NCBI GenBank assembly: GCA_017882605.1
Contig: JADGPE010000017.1
Location: forward strand, 1 to 35,776
From: Thermoleophilia bacterium
Lineage (GTDB): Bacteria > Actinomycetota > Thermoleophilia > Gaiellales > Gaiellaceae
Reading direction: 5' to 3'
Length of the DNA stretch: 35,776 bases
The translations under genes were made by a program, and so were the position numbers. Shown piece by piece: positions 15,960 through 24,244 of this stretch. The notes under the pieces are model-generated. The model was not told the DNA's origin. It saw nothing but the letters and a program-made list of their open reading frames with translations, and searched no databases. How positions within the stretch are numbered: position 1 is the stretch's first letter; each line of letters starts with the position of its first letter.

Positions 15960-15976
15960 AACTCCTCGACCCGTCG

Positions 15977-16855
15977 ATGGCGACCATGCGCGAAACTCCC
16001 GCCGTGTCCTCCACTTCACAGAGCACGCCGTTGAACCTGTCCGCGAGCATCAAGAGCGGGGAAGGCCCGGAGGCGGCGCGCGAAGTCGTTTTCGGCGTGC
16101 GGGACGTGAGCGTCTCATATGGGCCATCGCCGGCGCTCGCCGGCGTCAATCTCGACATCTACAAGAATGTGATCACCGCGCTGATCGGTCCCTCGGGTTG
16201 CGGTAAGAGCACGTTCATCCGTTGCCTGAACCGGATGAACGACCTGGTCCCCAGCGTCAAGATCGGCGGTCGGATCCTCTACCACGGCATCGACCTCTAC
16301 GGGCGCGACGCGGATCCGGTCGAAGTCCGGCGCCGGATCGGGATGGTGTTCCAGCGGCCAAACGTGTTCCCGAAATCGATCTACGACAACATCGCGTTCG
16401 CCCCGAAGAAGCTCGGCCTGCCGGGCGACATGGACGTCCGCGTCGAGCAGGCGCTGCGTAGCGCTGCGCTCTGGGACGAGGTCAAGAGCCGGCTCAAGAA
16501 GTCCGCACTCAGCCTCTCCGGCGGTCAGCAGCAGCGCCTGTGCATCGCGCGCGCGATCGCCGTCGAGCCCGACGTGATCCTGCTCGACGAGCCCGCGTCG
16601 GCGCTCGACCCGATCTCGACGTCGGCGATCGAGGACCTGATGCACGAGCTCAAGCGCGAGTACACCCTCGTGATCGTCACCCATAACATGCAACAGGCCG
16701 CGCGCGTCGCCGAGATGACGGCGTTCTTCAGCCTCGACGTCAAGGATGACGGGTCCCGCCACGGGATCCTCGTGGAGTACGACGCGACCGAGAAGATCTT
16801 CACGAGCCCATCCGACGAGCGAACGGAGGGATATGTCACAGGTCGGTTCGGGTAG
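15977..16855 (+). CDS. pstB: Phosphate ABC transporter ATP-binding protein PstB
   Basis: 292 aa ATPase energising PstCA. Walker [10 protein letters not shown] (71-79) is followed by the PstB-typical [19 protein letters not shown], the Q-loop [16 protein letters not shown] (Gln126), signature LSGGQQQR (180-187), Walker [16 protein letters not shown] (201-215) and the switch His236 in IVTHNMQQ. The N-terminus carries about 35 extra polar residues; a second ATG three codons in is equally possible. It is encoded divergently from pstC-pstA-pstS and upstream of phoU, so the transporter is split over two transcripts. Confidence 0.95.
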   Translation: MATMRETPAVSSTSQSTPLNLSASIKSGEGPEAAREVVFGVRDVSVSYGPSPALAGVNLDIYKNVITALIGPSGCGKSTFIRCLNRMNDLVPSVKIGGRILYHGIDLYGRDADPVEVRRRIGMVFQRPNVFPKSIYDNIAFAPKKLGLPGDMDVRVEQALRSAALWDEVKSRLKKSALSLSGGQQQRLCIARAIAVEPDVILLDEPASALDPISTSAIEDLMHELKREYTLVIVTHNMQQAARVAEMTAFFSLDVKDDGSRHGILVEYDATEKIFTSPSDERTEGYVTGRFG

Positions 16856-16859
16856 CCCG

Positions 16860-17528
16860 ATGCGCATCTCGTTCACGGAGGAGCTCGCACACCTCGAGGC
16901 CTCCCTCCAGGAAGAAGGTGACCTCGTCCTGCGGGCGCTCCGCTCGTCGCTGAACGCACTCGCGCGCGGCGACGAGGAGCTCGCCGACGAGGTGATCAGC
17001 TTCGACGACGAGGTCGACCGTCGCTACATCGCGCTCGAAGAGGGTGTCCAGTCACTGCTTGCGCGCCAGACCCCCGTCGCCGCCGACCTGCGGCTCGTGC
17101 TGGCGATCCTGCGTGTGAACCTCCACCTCGAGCGCATGGCCGACTACTGCGTGACCGTCGCCAAGCTGACGAAGTTGATGGGCGACCTCAACGTCGCCGA
17201 CGAGCGCATCGGACAGTCGATCGAGGACATGGGCCAGCGCGCCGAGCAGATGATCCGCGTCGCACTCCACTCGTTCGCGTCCCGTGACGCAGACGAGGCA
17301 CTGACGCTCGTCGAGCTCGACGAATTGATCGACCGTGCGAACCGCAACGCGACCGAGGACGTTCTCTCGCTCGGCGACTCGCCGCAAGAGCGTGAGTACG
17401 GCCTGCGGATGCTCGTCGTGTCACGCTGCGTCGAGCGGATCGGGGACCACGCCGTCGATATCGGGGAGCAGGTCGTCTACCTCGTAACGGGCGAGTTTCG
17501 GGAGTTCAGCGACGCTTCTCACCCATAG
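16860..17528 (+). CDS. phoU: Phosphate signalling protein PhoU
   Basis: 222 aa with two PhoU three-helix repeats (about 10-95 and 115-205), each with the acidic metal-binding pattern (FDDEVDRRYIALEEG in repeat 1; ELDELIDRANRNATEDV with SRCVERIGDHAVDIGEQV in repeat 2). PhoU damps the kinase-regulator pair when the Pst system reports enough phosphate. MRISFTEELAHLE at ATG 16860 is the usual family start; an in-frame ATG at 16833 right after GGAGGG would add 9 residues and overlap pstB. The gene begins 4 nt after the pstB stop, so they are one operon. Confidence 0.93.
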   Translation: MRISFTEELAHLEASLQEEGDLVLRALRSSLNALARGDEELADEVISFDDEVDRRYIALEEGVQSLLARQTPVAADLRLVLAILRVNLHLERMADYCVTVAKLTKLMGDLNVADERIGQSIEDMGQRAEQMIRVALHSFASRDADEALTLVELDELIDRANRNATEDVLSLGDSPQEREYGLRMLVVSRCVERIGDHAVDIGEQVVYLVTGEFREFSDASHP

Positions 17529-17791
17529 GATCTCGTGGATGGCGAGCCCGCCTTTGGGGACAGTCACGAGACGTTCACACGCAGTCGTTTGCACGCCACC
17601 TCCGGCCCGTGGTTGGATGCGGTCGTGACCCTCTCGAGGCTCCACAGGCACATCGACCTGCGCATCGGTTCGGTCGAGCGTGTACAGCGTCGCCTGCGCG
17701 CCCGCCGCGGGCCGGACGCACGGCGAGCGCTGGTCACGATCGTTCGCCGCCGGCCCTAACGCCGGCCCACGGGACTGCCAACGGAGCTTCG

Positions 17792-18409
17792 TCACGCGTT
17801 CTTGACGAGGATGTTGCCGACGCGGCTCGCTGCCGTGTCACAGGCGTCGATCGCGTCCTCGAGCGCCTCGTAGATGTCCTTCCATCGGATCACGATGCCT
17901 GGATCGATGCGGTCGTCCTTGAAGAGGCTCGCCCGCGCCGCGCGGGCGATCTCGTCGGCCTCGTCTTCGATCTCCTTGATCGCCACGACCCGGTCGGCCG
18001 ACCCGCGTTTCTGCTTCAACCCGCCGAGCAGGAGCGAAAGCTCCTCGGTAGCTCGCACCAGCAGGCCGCAGAGCTCGAACGACTGCCGCGTCGGCGTCTC
18101 CACCCCATAGAGGCCGAGCAGCTCGGCGGCGTTCTCGGCCGCGTCGGCGACGTCGTCGACCTTGAACGCGAGCGTGATCAGGTCATCGCGGTCGTATGGC
18201 GTGACGAACATGCTGTTGGTCATCGAAATCAGCTCGGAGACGATGCGGTCGGCCTCGTGCTCGAGCTCCTTGACGTCGTCCTGCGACGGGCCTGACGGCC
18301 ACTGCCTGAAGCGCAGCTCAACCGCGCGGGAAACAGCGAGGACAGCCACTCCCGCCCGCTCGAGCATGACGAAGATCTCGCCGCTGCGCGGCCCGACGCC
18401 GAACTTCAT
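17792..18409 (-). CDS. DUF47 (PhoU-like) Pit accessory protein, copy 1
   Basis: 205 aa, all-helical protein of the DUF47/UPF0111 family, PhoU-related and commonly encoded with Pit transporters. Motifs: ELEHEADRIVSELISM, FVTPYDRDDLITLAFKVDDVAD (Asp-rich metal site, about 70-92), EIEDEADEIARAA and RWKDIYEALEDAIDACDTAASRV at the C-terminus. ATG 18409 overlaps the pit stop as ATGA. The genes flanking pit are clear paralogues, with the FVTP(Y/F)DRDD and RWKDI(Y/H)E motifs in common but otherwise diverged. It is thought to regulate Pit; mechanism unknown. Confidence 0.88.
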   Translation of the reverse strand: MKFGVGPRSGEIFVMLERAGVAVLAVSRAVELRFRQWPSGPSQDDVKELEHEADRIVSELISMTNSMFVTPYDRDDLITLAFKVDDVADAAENAAELLGLYGVETPTRQSFELCGLLVRATEELSLLLGGLKQKRGSADRVVAIKEIEDEADEIARAARASLFKDDRIDPGIVIRWKDIYEALEDAIDACDTAASRVGNILVKNA

Positions 18410-19392
18410 CCGAAGATCACCTTCACCGGCCACCACATGGCGGCCGCGACGGCCGCCGCCGCCGGAATCGTCAAGACCCAGGCGAACACGATGTTGCCGG
18501 CGACGCCCCAGCGCACCGCCGAGAGGCGCTTCGTGGCGCCGGATCCCATCACCGCACCGGAGACCACGTGGGTCGTCGAGAGCGGGTACCCGTAGTGCGT
18601 CGAGGCGAAGATCACCGCACCGGAGGCCGCCTGGGCCGCGAAGCCGGCCGGCGGGTCCATCTGGAACACGCGCTGTCCCAGCGTGCGCATGATCCGCCAG
18701 CCACCCACGTACGTCCCGGCTCCGATCGCAACGCCAGCCGCGATCTTTACCCAGGTCGGGATGTAGAACGTGTCGATCGAATGGTGGGAGTACAGCGCCA
18801 GCGCGATCACGCCCATCGTCTTCTGCGCGTCGTTCGCACCATGCGTGAACGCGACCCATGTACCGGTGGCGAGCTGGCCGAGCCGGAAGGAGCGGTTCGC
18901 GACACCGGGCGTCAGCCACTGGAAACCCCAGTAGATCGCGAGCAGCAAGAGGAATGCCCCGATGAAGGCGACCGTGGGCGACCAAAGCGCCGGTAGAGCC
19001 ACCTTGTGGGCGAGCCCGTGCCATTGCACGCCTTTCTCTCCCGACTGGGCGAGCGCCGCGCCCACGAGACCGCCGACGAGTGCGTGAGACGAGGAGGACG
19101 GCAGGCCCTGCCACCAGGTGAGCAGGTTCCAGACGATGGCGCCGAGCACCGCGGCCAGCACCGTGCGCGAATTGGCGAGACCGAGATCGATGATCCCCTT
19201 GCCGATCGTCGTTGCGACGGCGGTCGTCACGAACGCTCCGCCCAGATTCGCGATCGCCGCGACGAGCACCGCGAGACGGGGCGAGAGTGCGCGCGTCGAC
19301 ACCGAGGTGGCGACCGCGTTCGCCGTGTCGTGAAACCCGTTCGTGAAGTCGAAGAGCAGCGCGAAGACGATCGTGACGACGAGGAGCGTCAC
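18406..19392 (-). CDS. pit: Low-affinity inorganic phosphate transporter, Pit family
   Basis: 328 aa membrane protein predicted to carry metal-phosphate with protons into the cell. Both inverted-repeat signatures are present: FDFTNGFHDTANAVATSVST (about 14-33) and FTHGANDAQKTMGVIALAL (about 187-205), plus SSSSHALVGGLVGA and PLSTTHVVSGAVMGSG. About ten hydrophobic segments. The only reasonable start after the preceding TAG is GTG 19392, 2 nt downstream. It sits between two DUF47 genes and shares 4 nt with the downstream one. Confidence 0.93.
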   Translation of the reverse strand: MTLLVVTIVFALLFDFTNGFHDTANAVATSVSTRALSPRLAVLVAAIANLGGAFVTTAVATTIGKGIIDLGLANSRTVLAAVLGAIVWNLLTWWQGLPSSSSHALVGGLVGAALAQSGEKGVQWHGLAHKVALPALWSPTVAFIGAFLLLLAIYWGFQWLTPGVANRSFRLGQLATGTWVAFTHGANDAQKTMGVIALALYSHHSIDTFYIPTWVKIAAGVAIGAGTYVGGWRIMRTLGQRVFQMDPPAGFAAQAASGAVIFASTHYGYPLSTTHVVSGAVMGSGATKRLSAVRWGVAGNIVFAWVLTIPAAAAVAAAMWWPVKVIFG

Positions 19393-19394
19393 GG

Positions 19395-20012
19395 CTACCG
19401 GTTCTTGACGAGGATCGCTTCGAGGACGTCGGCGGCGTTCTCGCACGCATCGACGGCTTCCTCGAGCTGCTCGTGGATGTCCTTCCAGCGGATGATCGTC
19501 AGTGGATCGGCCCCGGAACGAAAGAGGTCCGCAATCGCCTCGCGCGACAGGCGGTCACCCTCGTCCTCGAGCTCCCGCAGAGCCGCGAGCTCGCGCTTCG
19601 AGTCCTTGAAACCCTCGAGCACGCACACGGCATCGTGCAGCCGCGACGCAGCCCGGTAGATCACCTCCGCCTGCTGCCGTGCCTTCTCGGGCACATCCCG
19701 CACTTCGTACGCATCGATGTTGTCCGCCGCCTCGTCGACGTGGTCGCAAACGTCGTCGATCACCGACGCGAGCCGGTACATGTCGTCACGGTCGAAGGGG
19801 GTCACGAAGGTGCGGTTGAGCAGGTTGATCACCTCGTGTGTGAGCCTGTCCCCCTCGTGCTCGAGCTCGCGGATGTCTCGCAACCGTCCGCGGTCGTCCG
19901 GCCAGCTCTCCAGCAGCTCGACGAGCGCCCGGGCGATGTCGCGCGCATTCGCCGACGCCTGCGTGTACAAGTGGAAGAACTCGCGCCTCTGCGGTGTCAG
20001 CCTGAGCGCCAT
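19395..20012 (-). CDS. DUF47 (PhoU-like) Pit accessory protein, copy 2
   Basis: 205 aa, paralogue of the gene at 17792-18409. Motifs: ELEHEGDRLTHEVINLLNRT, FVTPFDRDDMYRLASVIDDVCD, ELEDEGDRLSREAI and IRWKDIHEQLEEAVDACENAAD. It precedes pit by 2 nt and follows uppP by 15 nt, so a run of five minus-strand genes (small membrane protein, uppP, DUF47, pit, DUF47) is probably one operon. Having two different DUF47 genes around one pit suggests a hetero-oligomer or opposing regulators (inference). Confidence 0.88.
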   Translation of the reverse strand: MALRLTPQRREFFHLYTQASANARDIARALVELLESWPDDRGRLRDIRELEHEGDRLTHEVINLLNRTFVTPFDRDDMYRLASVIDDVCDHVDEAADNIDAYEVRDVPEKARQQAEVIYRAASRLHDAVCVLEGFKDSKRELAALRELEDEGDRLSREAIADLFRSGADPLTIIRWKDIHEQLEEAVDACENAADVLEAILVKNR

Positions 20013-20027
20013 CGCTCAAGTACCCCC

Positions 20028-20900
20028 TTACGAGACAAGAAACCAGGCCGTGCACGCGAGGCCGGCCGTGAAGCAGTAGATCGCAAACGGTGTCAGCGTG
20101 TTCGTCTCGAAGTAGCGCATCAGGAACTTCACGGCGAGGTACGCCGTCGCCGCCGAGCACAGTGCGGCGACGAGCGCCTGCCCGCGCACGCCGTCGCCGG
20201 TGGTTCCGAACAGCTCGGGCAGCTTGAGCAGGGCGGCGGCGCCGATGATCGGGGTCGCCAAGAGAAACGCGAAGCGCGCCGCATCCTTGTGCGAGAGCCC
20301 GACGAGGAGGCCGCCGCCCATCGTCGCGCCGGAGCGGGAAAACCCGGGGATCAGCGCGATCGCCTGGGTTGCCCCGACGAAGAACGCGCCGCGCCACGAG
20401 ACCGTCCGTGCGATCCGCGCGTCGTCCTCGACATCGGTGACCGGGGCCCGGCGGCGCAACAATTCGGCACCGTAGAGCAGCAGCCCGTTGAGCATGAGAA
20501 ACACCGCAGCCGAGGTCGGGGAAGCGAAGATCTTGCGCAGCGAATGCTCCAGGGTCAGGCCGAGGATCCCGGCCGGGATCGTTCCGACGACGAGCAGCCA
20601 GCCGAGCCTCGCGTCGGGGTCGTCGTCGGAGATCTCGCGGTCGCGGAGCGACCGGCCAAGCCCCTTGAAGATCCTCATCCAGTCGCGCCGGAAGAAGAGG
20701 AACAACACGATCGCGGTCGCCAGATGGGTCGCGACGAGGAAGGTGAGGAAGTACTTGTCGTTCTGGTGGATGTCCCAGCCCAGGAGCTTCGGGAGGATGA
20801 CGCTGTGCCCGAGGCTCGAGATGGGAAAGAGCTCGGAGACGCCTTGCAGCAACCCCAGCAGGATCGCCTGGGGGTACGAGATCAGGGCGGCGACGATCAC
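20028..20900 (-). CDS. uppP: Undecaprenyl-diphosphatase (UppP/BacA family)
   Basis: 290 aa polytopic membrane enzyme that dephosphorylates undecaprenyl diphosphate to recycle the cell-wall lipid carrier, releasing phosphate. The catalytic Q/ExxxE element is LLQGVSELFPISSLGHS (about 15-31; many relatives have FLPISSTGH) and the second motif is PGFSRSGATMGGGLL with the conserved Arg. GTG 20900 overlaps the preceding small gene as GTGA, which fixes the start. Release of phosphate next to the transporter genes is a plausible reason for their grouping. Confidence 0.92.
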   Translation of the reverse strand: MIVAALISYPQAILLGLLQGVSELFPISSLGHSVILPKLLGWDIHQNDKYFLTFLVATHLATAIVLFLFFRRDWMRIFKGLGRSLRDREISDDDPDARLGWLLVVGTIPAGILGLTLEHSLRKIFASPTSAAVFLMLNGLLLYGAELLRRRAPVTDVEDDARIARTVSWRGAFFVGATQAIALIPGFSRSGATMGGGLLVGLSHKDAARFAFLLATPIIGAAALLKLPELFGTTGDGVRGQALVAALCSAATAYLAVKFLMRYFETNTLTPFAIYCFTAGLACTAWFLVS

Positions 20901-21136
20901 GTGGCGGTCGTCGTGCGCTTCGGCCCCGTCCGGAACCACGCGAACGCAAGACACGCGAGGCCGACCAGGAAGGCGGCGATTCCATGCTTTGCGTGGTGGT
21001 GGCCGGAGCCGGCCTGGTGCCCGGGGAAGAAGCTGGGCAGCGACTTCGCCGGCTCGGCCCAGTAGACGATCGCGATCACGATCAGGACGATCCCGGCAAG
21101 GACGGCGAGCCCGGCGAGCAGGCGATTGTTCCGCAT
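20897..21136 (-). CDS. Small two-helix membrane protein, unknown
   Basis: 79 aa. Two hydrophobic segments (about 7-25, LLAGLAVLAGIVLIVIAIVYW, and about 52-69, AAFLVGLACLAFAWF) flank a loop with GHQAGSGHHHAKHG, which could bind a metal or respond to pH. The C-terminus is basic and threonine-rich (GPKRTTTAT). ATG 21136 follows TATTCT by 7 nt; the frame stays open further upstream but without family support. It overlaps uppP by 4 nt (GTGA), so they are translated together. I do not recognise a family. Confidence 0.7.
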   Translation of the reverse strand: MRNNRLLAGLAVLAGIVLIVIAIVYWAEPAKSLPSFFPGHQAGSGHHHAKHGIAAFLVGLACLAFAWFRTGPKRTTTAT

Positions 21137-21143
21137 CGGGCGT

Positions 21144-21149
21144 AGAATA
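21144..21149 (-). promoter_or_regulatory. -10 box of the uppP-DUF47-pit-DUF47 operon
   Basis: TATTCT on the minus strand, 7 nt before the ATG of the small membrane protein. The shared predicted Pho box (21175-21207) lies 25 nt further upstream. Confidence 0.5.
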
Positions 21150-21174
21150 CGGATCGAACAGGCGGGCGGACTCG

Positions 21175-21207
21175 GTAACCAAATCGACACCCACCGTTCA
21201 CGATTGT
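21175..21207 (+). promoter_or_regulatory. Predicted Pho box between the pit operon and ppk
   Basis: Three 11-nt units: GTAACCAAATC, GACACCCACCG and TTCACGATTGT, with ACC/ACC/ACG every 11 nt. Unit 1 is 10/11 identical to unit 2 at pstS. It ends 19 nt before the ppk start and faces the uppP-pit operon on the other side. Confidence 0.55.
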
Positions 21208-21226
21208 TCCGGAAGGATGCAGCGAC

Positions 21227-23311
21227 TTGCCCACGACCACTCACCCGCGCGCTGACGAGGACCACGAGACGCTCCTCAACCGGGAGCTGTCACAGGTCGA
21301 CCTGATGCGGCGCGTGCTCGAGCTCGCCGCCGATCCCAACGAGCCGCTGCTCGAACGGGTCAAGTTCTGCGGCATCGTCTCGTCGATCCTCGACGAGTTC
21401 TTCATGGTACGGGTCGCCGGGCTGCAGGACCAGGTCCTCTCCGGCTTGTCGGTGCGCTCGCCGGACGGCCGCACGCCACAACAGGCGCTGGCCGAGATCA
21501 GAGCCAGCGTGCTCGGGTTGACGGCGCAGCAGGCAGCCCTCTGGCGCGAGCAGCTCTGTCCGGCCCTCGCCGCCGAAGGGATCCTCATCGGCGGCGTCGA
21601 GGACGCCACGGAGGCCGAGCGGACCGAGCTGCAGGACGTCTTCTTCCGGCAGATCTTCCCGGTGCTCACCCCGCTGGCCGTCGGCCCCGGACAGCCGTTC
21701 CCGTACATCTCGGGCCTGTCGCTCAGTCTCGGGCTGCTCGTTCGCGACCCGGAGGCCGGCGAGGAGCGGTTCGCACGGGTCAAAGTGCCGGAGGGCCTCG
21801 ACCGCTTCGTTGCGATCGGCGCGCGCGGGCTCCTCGTGCCGCTCGAGTCGGTGCTGTCGCACTTTCTGCCACGCCTCTTCCCGGAGATGGAGGTGGTGCA
21901 ACGAGCACTGTTCCGCCTCACGCGAGACGGCGACACCGAGATCTCGGACGACGCGGACGACCTGCTCGAGGCGGTCGAGTCGGACCTGCGCAAGCGTCGC
22001 TTCGGAGCGGTCGTGCGCATGGAGGTTTCGAGCTCGATTTCGAGCGACATGCTGATGCGCCTCACCGAGCGGCTTGGCATCGCCTCCGACCAGGTCTACG
22101 CGATCTCGGGCTTGCTCGATCTCGCGGATGTCGCTCAGCTCTACTCGCTCGGCCGTCCCGACCTCAAGTACACGCCGTGGCTCCCCTACACACAGCGCAG
22201 GCTCGCCGTCTCGGGTGACGGCCTGTTCGAGCAGATCGCGCGACGAGACATCATCGTTCACCACCCGTACGACTCGTTCGGGTCGAGCGTCGAGGCGTTC
22301 CTCCAGGCGGCCGCTGCGGATCCGCAGGTCGTCGCACTGAAGACGACCGTGTATCGCACGAGCGACGATTCGGCCATCGCGCCGGCGCTGGTCAAGGCAT
22401 CGGAGAACGGCAAGCAGGTGGTCTGCGTGGTCGAGCTGAAAGCGCGCTTCGACGAGCGTCGCAACATCGACTGGGCGCGTGCCCTCGAACAGGCCGGAGT
22501 GCACGTCGTCTACGGCTTCCCGGACATGAAGATCCACGCCAAGACGACGCTCGTCGTCCGGCGTGAGGGCGATGAGCTACGTCGCTACGTGCACATCGGC
22601 ACCGGCAACTACCACGCAACGACGGCACGAACCTACGAGGATGTCGGCATCTTCACAGCCGATCCACAGATCGGCGAGGACATCGCCGACCTCTTCAACT
22701 TCGTCACGGGCTTCGGTCGGCCTCAGCGCTTCCGCCGCCTGCTCGTCTCGCCGTTCAATCTGCGGAGGAACCTGGTCGAGCGGATCAAGGAGGTGGCGGA
22801 CGCCGCGGCCGGCGGCAAGCACGCCCGGATCCGGATCAAGTGCAACAGCCTGACCCACCCGGAAGTGATCGAGGAGCTCTACAAGGCATCTCAGGCCGGC
22901 GTCCACATCGACTGCGTCGTTCGTGCGAACTGCAGCCTCGTGCCGGGTGTGCCCGGGCTGAGCGAGCACATCCGTGTGCGGTCGGTGCTCGGCCGCTTCC
23001 TCGAGCACAGCCGTCTCTACTGCTTCGAAGCGGACGACCGGCGCGACTATCTCCTGGGCAGCGCCGACCTGATGCCGCGCAACCTCGATCACCGCATCGA
23101 GGTCGTCATGCCCATTGAGGACAACCAGGTGCGGAACGAGCTCGAGTCGATCTTCAAGGCGCTCCTCGCGGACAACTGCCAAGCGTGGGAGCTCCAGCCG
23201 GACGGCGTGTGGAAGCGCGTCTCGCCGAAGAAGAACGAGCGTCGCCGCGCTGCTCAAGCGACGTTCATGCGCAGGCGCGAGCGAGCGCGCCGGCTCGCAC
23301 GATCGCGCTAG
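21227..23311 (+). CDS. ppk1: Polyphosphate kinase PPK1
   Basis: 694 aa, full length for the family. Reversibly transfers the gamma-phosphate of ATP to polyphosphate. N-terminal LLNRELSQVDLMRRVLELA, the four PPK domains in order, PFNLRRNLVERI in the third and SADLMPRNLDHRIEVVMP near the end. His437 in KIHAK and His456 in HIGTGNYH are 19 residues apart, as are the phospho-His435 and His454 of the E. coli enzyme, so the active site is complete. TTG 21227 is used as start with GGAAGG 10 nt upstream. It follows a predicted Pho box and precedes an exopolyphosphatase gene by 36 nt. Confidence 0.96.
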   Translation: MPTTTHPRADEDHETLLNRELSQVDLMRRVLELAADPNEPLLERVKFCGIVSSILDEFFMVRVAGLQDQVLSGLSVRSPDGRTPQQALAEIRASVLGLTAQQAALWREQLCPALAAEGILIGGVEDATEAERTELQDVFFRQIFPVLTPLAVGPGQPFPYISGLSLSLGLLVRDPEAGEERFARVKVPEGLDRFVAIGARGLLVPLESVLSHFLPRLFPEMEVVQRALFRLTRDGDTEISDDADDLLEAVESDLRKRRFGAVVRMEVSSSISSDMLMRLTERLGIASDQVYAISGLLDLADVAQLYSLGRPDLKYTPWLPYTQRRLAVSGDGLFEQIARRDIIVHHPYDSFGSSVEAFLQAAAADPQVVALKTTVYRTSDDSAIAPALVKASENGKQVVCVVELKARFDERRNIDWARALEQAGVHVVYGFPDMKIHAKTTLVVRREGDELRRYVHIGTGNYHATTARTYEDVGIFTADPQIGEDIADLFNFVTGFGRPQRFRRLLVSPFNLRRNLVERIKEVADAAAGGKHARIRIKCNSLTHPEVIEELYKASQAGVHIDCVVRANCSLVPGVPGLSEHIRVRSVLGRFLEHSRLYCFEADDRRDYLLGSADLMPRNLDHRIEVVMPIEDNQVRNELESIFKALLADNCQAWELQPDGVWKRVSPKKNERRRAAQATFMRRRERARRLARSR

Positions 23312-23332
23312 ATGGTCTCGCCAGCTGCCGTC

Positions 23333-23338
23333 TAGGAT
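23333..23338 (+). promoter_or_regulatory. -10-like box before the exopolyphosphatase gene
   Basis: TAGGAT, 9 nt before ATG 23348. The gap to ppk is only 36 nt, so this may be a secondary promoter inside an operon. Confidence 0.35.
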
Positions 23339-23347
23339 CGCGCCGTC

Positions 23348-24244
23348 ATGTGGAGCCGTCACCATGAGGGACGAATGGTCGGGGTCATCGACGTCGGCTC
23401 GAACACCGTGCGCCTGGTCGTCGCCCACGGCGGACGCCAGGTGCTGTCACAGCGCGAGATGCTCCATCTCGGCGCGGACGTCGAGCTACACGGATCGATC
23501 CCGCCGGAAAAGCTCGTCACCGCGGCGCAGCTCGTCGGGTCGTACGCGGACGCGGCGCGAGCCGCCGGCGCGGTCGAACTCGCGGTTCTGATCACGAGCC
23601 CCGGACGCCAGGCGGCGAACGGGAAGGAATTGCTTCACGCGATCTCGTCGGCCGCGGGCTGCTCGACGCGCATCCTCAGCGCCGCCGAAGAGGCACACCT
23701 CGGCTTCACCGGCGCCGTTGAGGTCGCGGCTCCCCCCGCTCGCCGTCGCGTCGCCGTCGTCGACGTCGGCGGCGGCTCGGCGCAGGTCGTCGTGGGCTCC
23801 CGGCGAGCTGGGCCGGAGTGGCTGCGCTCGATCGATCTCGGCTCGCAGCGGCTGACGAGCAGGCTGCTCGCGGCCGACCCGCCGGGACCGGCCGCACTCC
23901 ACGCCGCGCGCGCCGAGGCGGCGAGTTACCTGCGCGGATTCGATCCTCCCGAGCCTCGTCTCGCCCTCGCCGTCGGCGGGAGCGCCCGCGCGCTCAAGCG
24001 AATGGTCGGCCCGAGGCTTGGAACCGAGGAGCTCGAGGAGGCGCTCGCGCTGCTCGCCGAGCTGCCGGCGGCAGACGTCGTGCAGCGCTTCGGCATCGAC
24101 GCCGACCGCGTCGACACGCTTCCTGCCGGGGCCGCGATCCTGTCCGAGCTCCAGGCGCTGCTCGGCACGCCGTTGAAGGTCGTGCGCGGCGGTGTGCGCG
24201 AGGGCGCGCTGCTCGAGCTCAGTGACCGGCGCGCGGCCGCCTAG
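23348..24244 (+). CDS. Exopolyphosphatase / pppGpp phosphatase (Ppx/GppA family), short form
   Basis: 298 aa, ASKHA-fold phosphatase releasing terminal phosphate from polyphosphate. Phosphate-1 motif GVIDVGSNTVRLVV (about 12-25), the ILSAAEEAHLGFTGA catalytic segment with the conserved Glu, and phosphate-2 motif VVDVGGGSAQ. Only the two ASKHA domains are present; the C-terminal HD-like domain of E. coli Ppx/GppA is absent, as in short actinobacterial forms. An alternative start is ATG 23375 (VGVIDVG), nine residues in, with GAGG 5 nt upstream. The last 26 nt overlap the convergent SixA-like gene. Confidence 0.9.
   Translation: MWSRHHEGRMVGVIDVGSNTVRLVVAHGGRQVLSQREMLHLGADVELHGSIPPEKLVTAAQLVGSYADAARAAGAVELAVLITSPGRQAANGKELLHAISSAAGCSTRILSAAEEAHLGFTGAVEVAAPPARRRVAVVDVGGGSAQVVVGSRRAGPEWLRSIDLGSQRLTSRLLAADPPGPAALHAARAEAASYLRGFDPPEPRLALAVGGSARALKRMVGPRLGTEELEEALALLAELPAADVVQRFGIDADRVDTLPAGAAILSELQALLGTPLKVVRGGVREGALLELSDRRAAA

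Noticed and set aside
17529-17791. Possible small genes after phoU (74 codons on the plus strand from 17535, 124 codons on the minus strand to 17421)
   Set aside because: Neither has a recognisable domain or ribosome binding site. The gap holds only weak hairpins (17531-17537 with 17565-17571; GCCGGC at 17749-17754 and 17761-17766) without T tracts.
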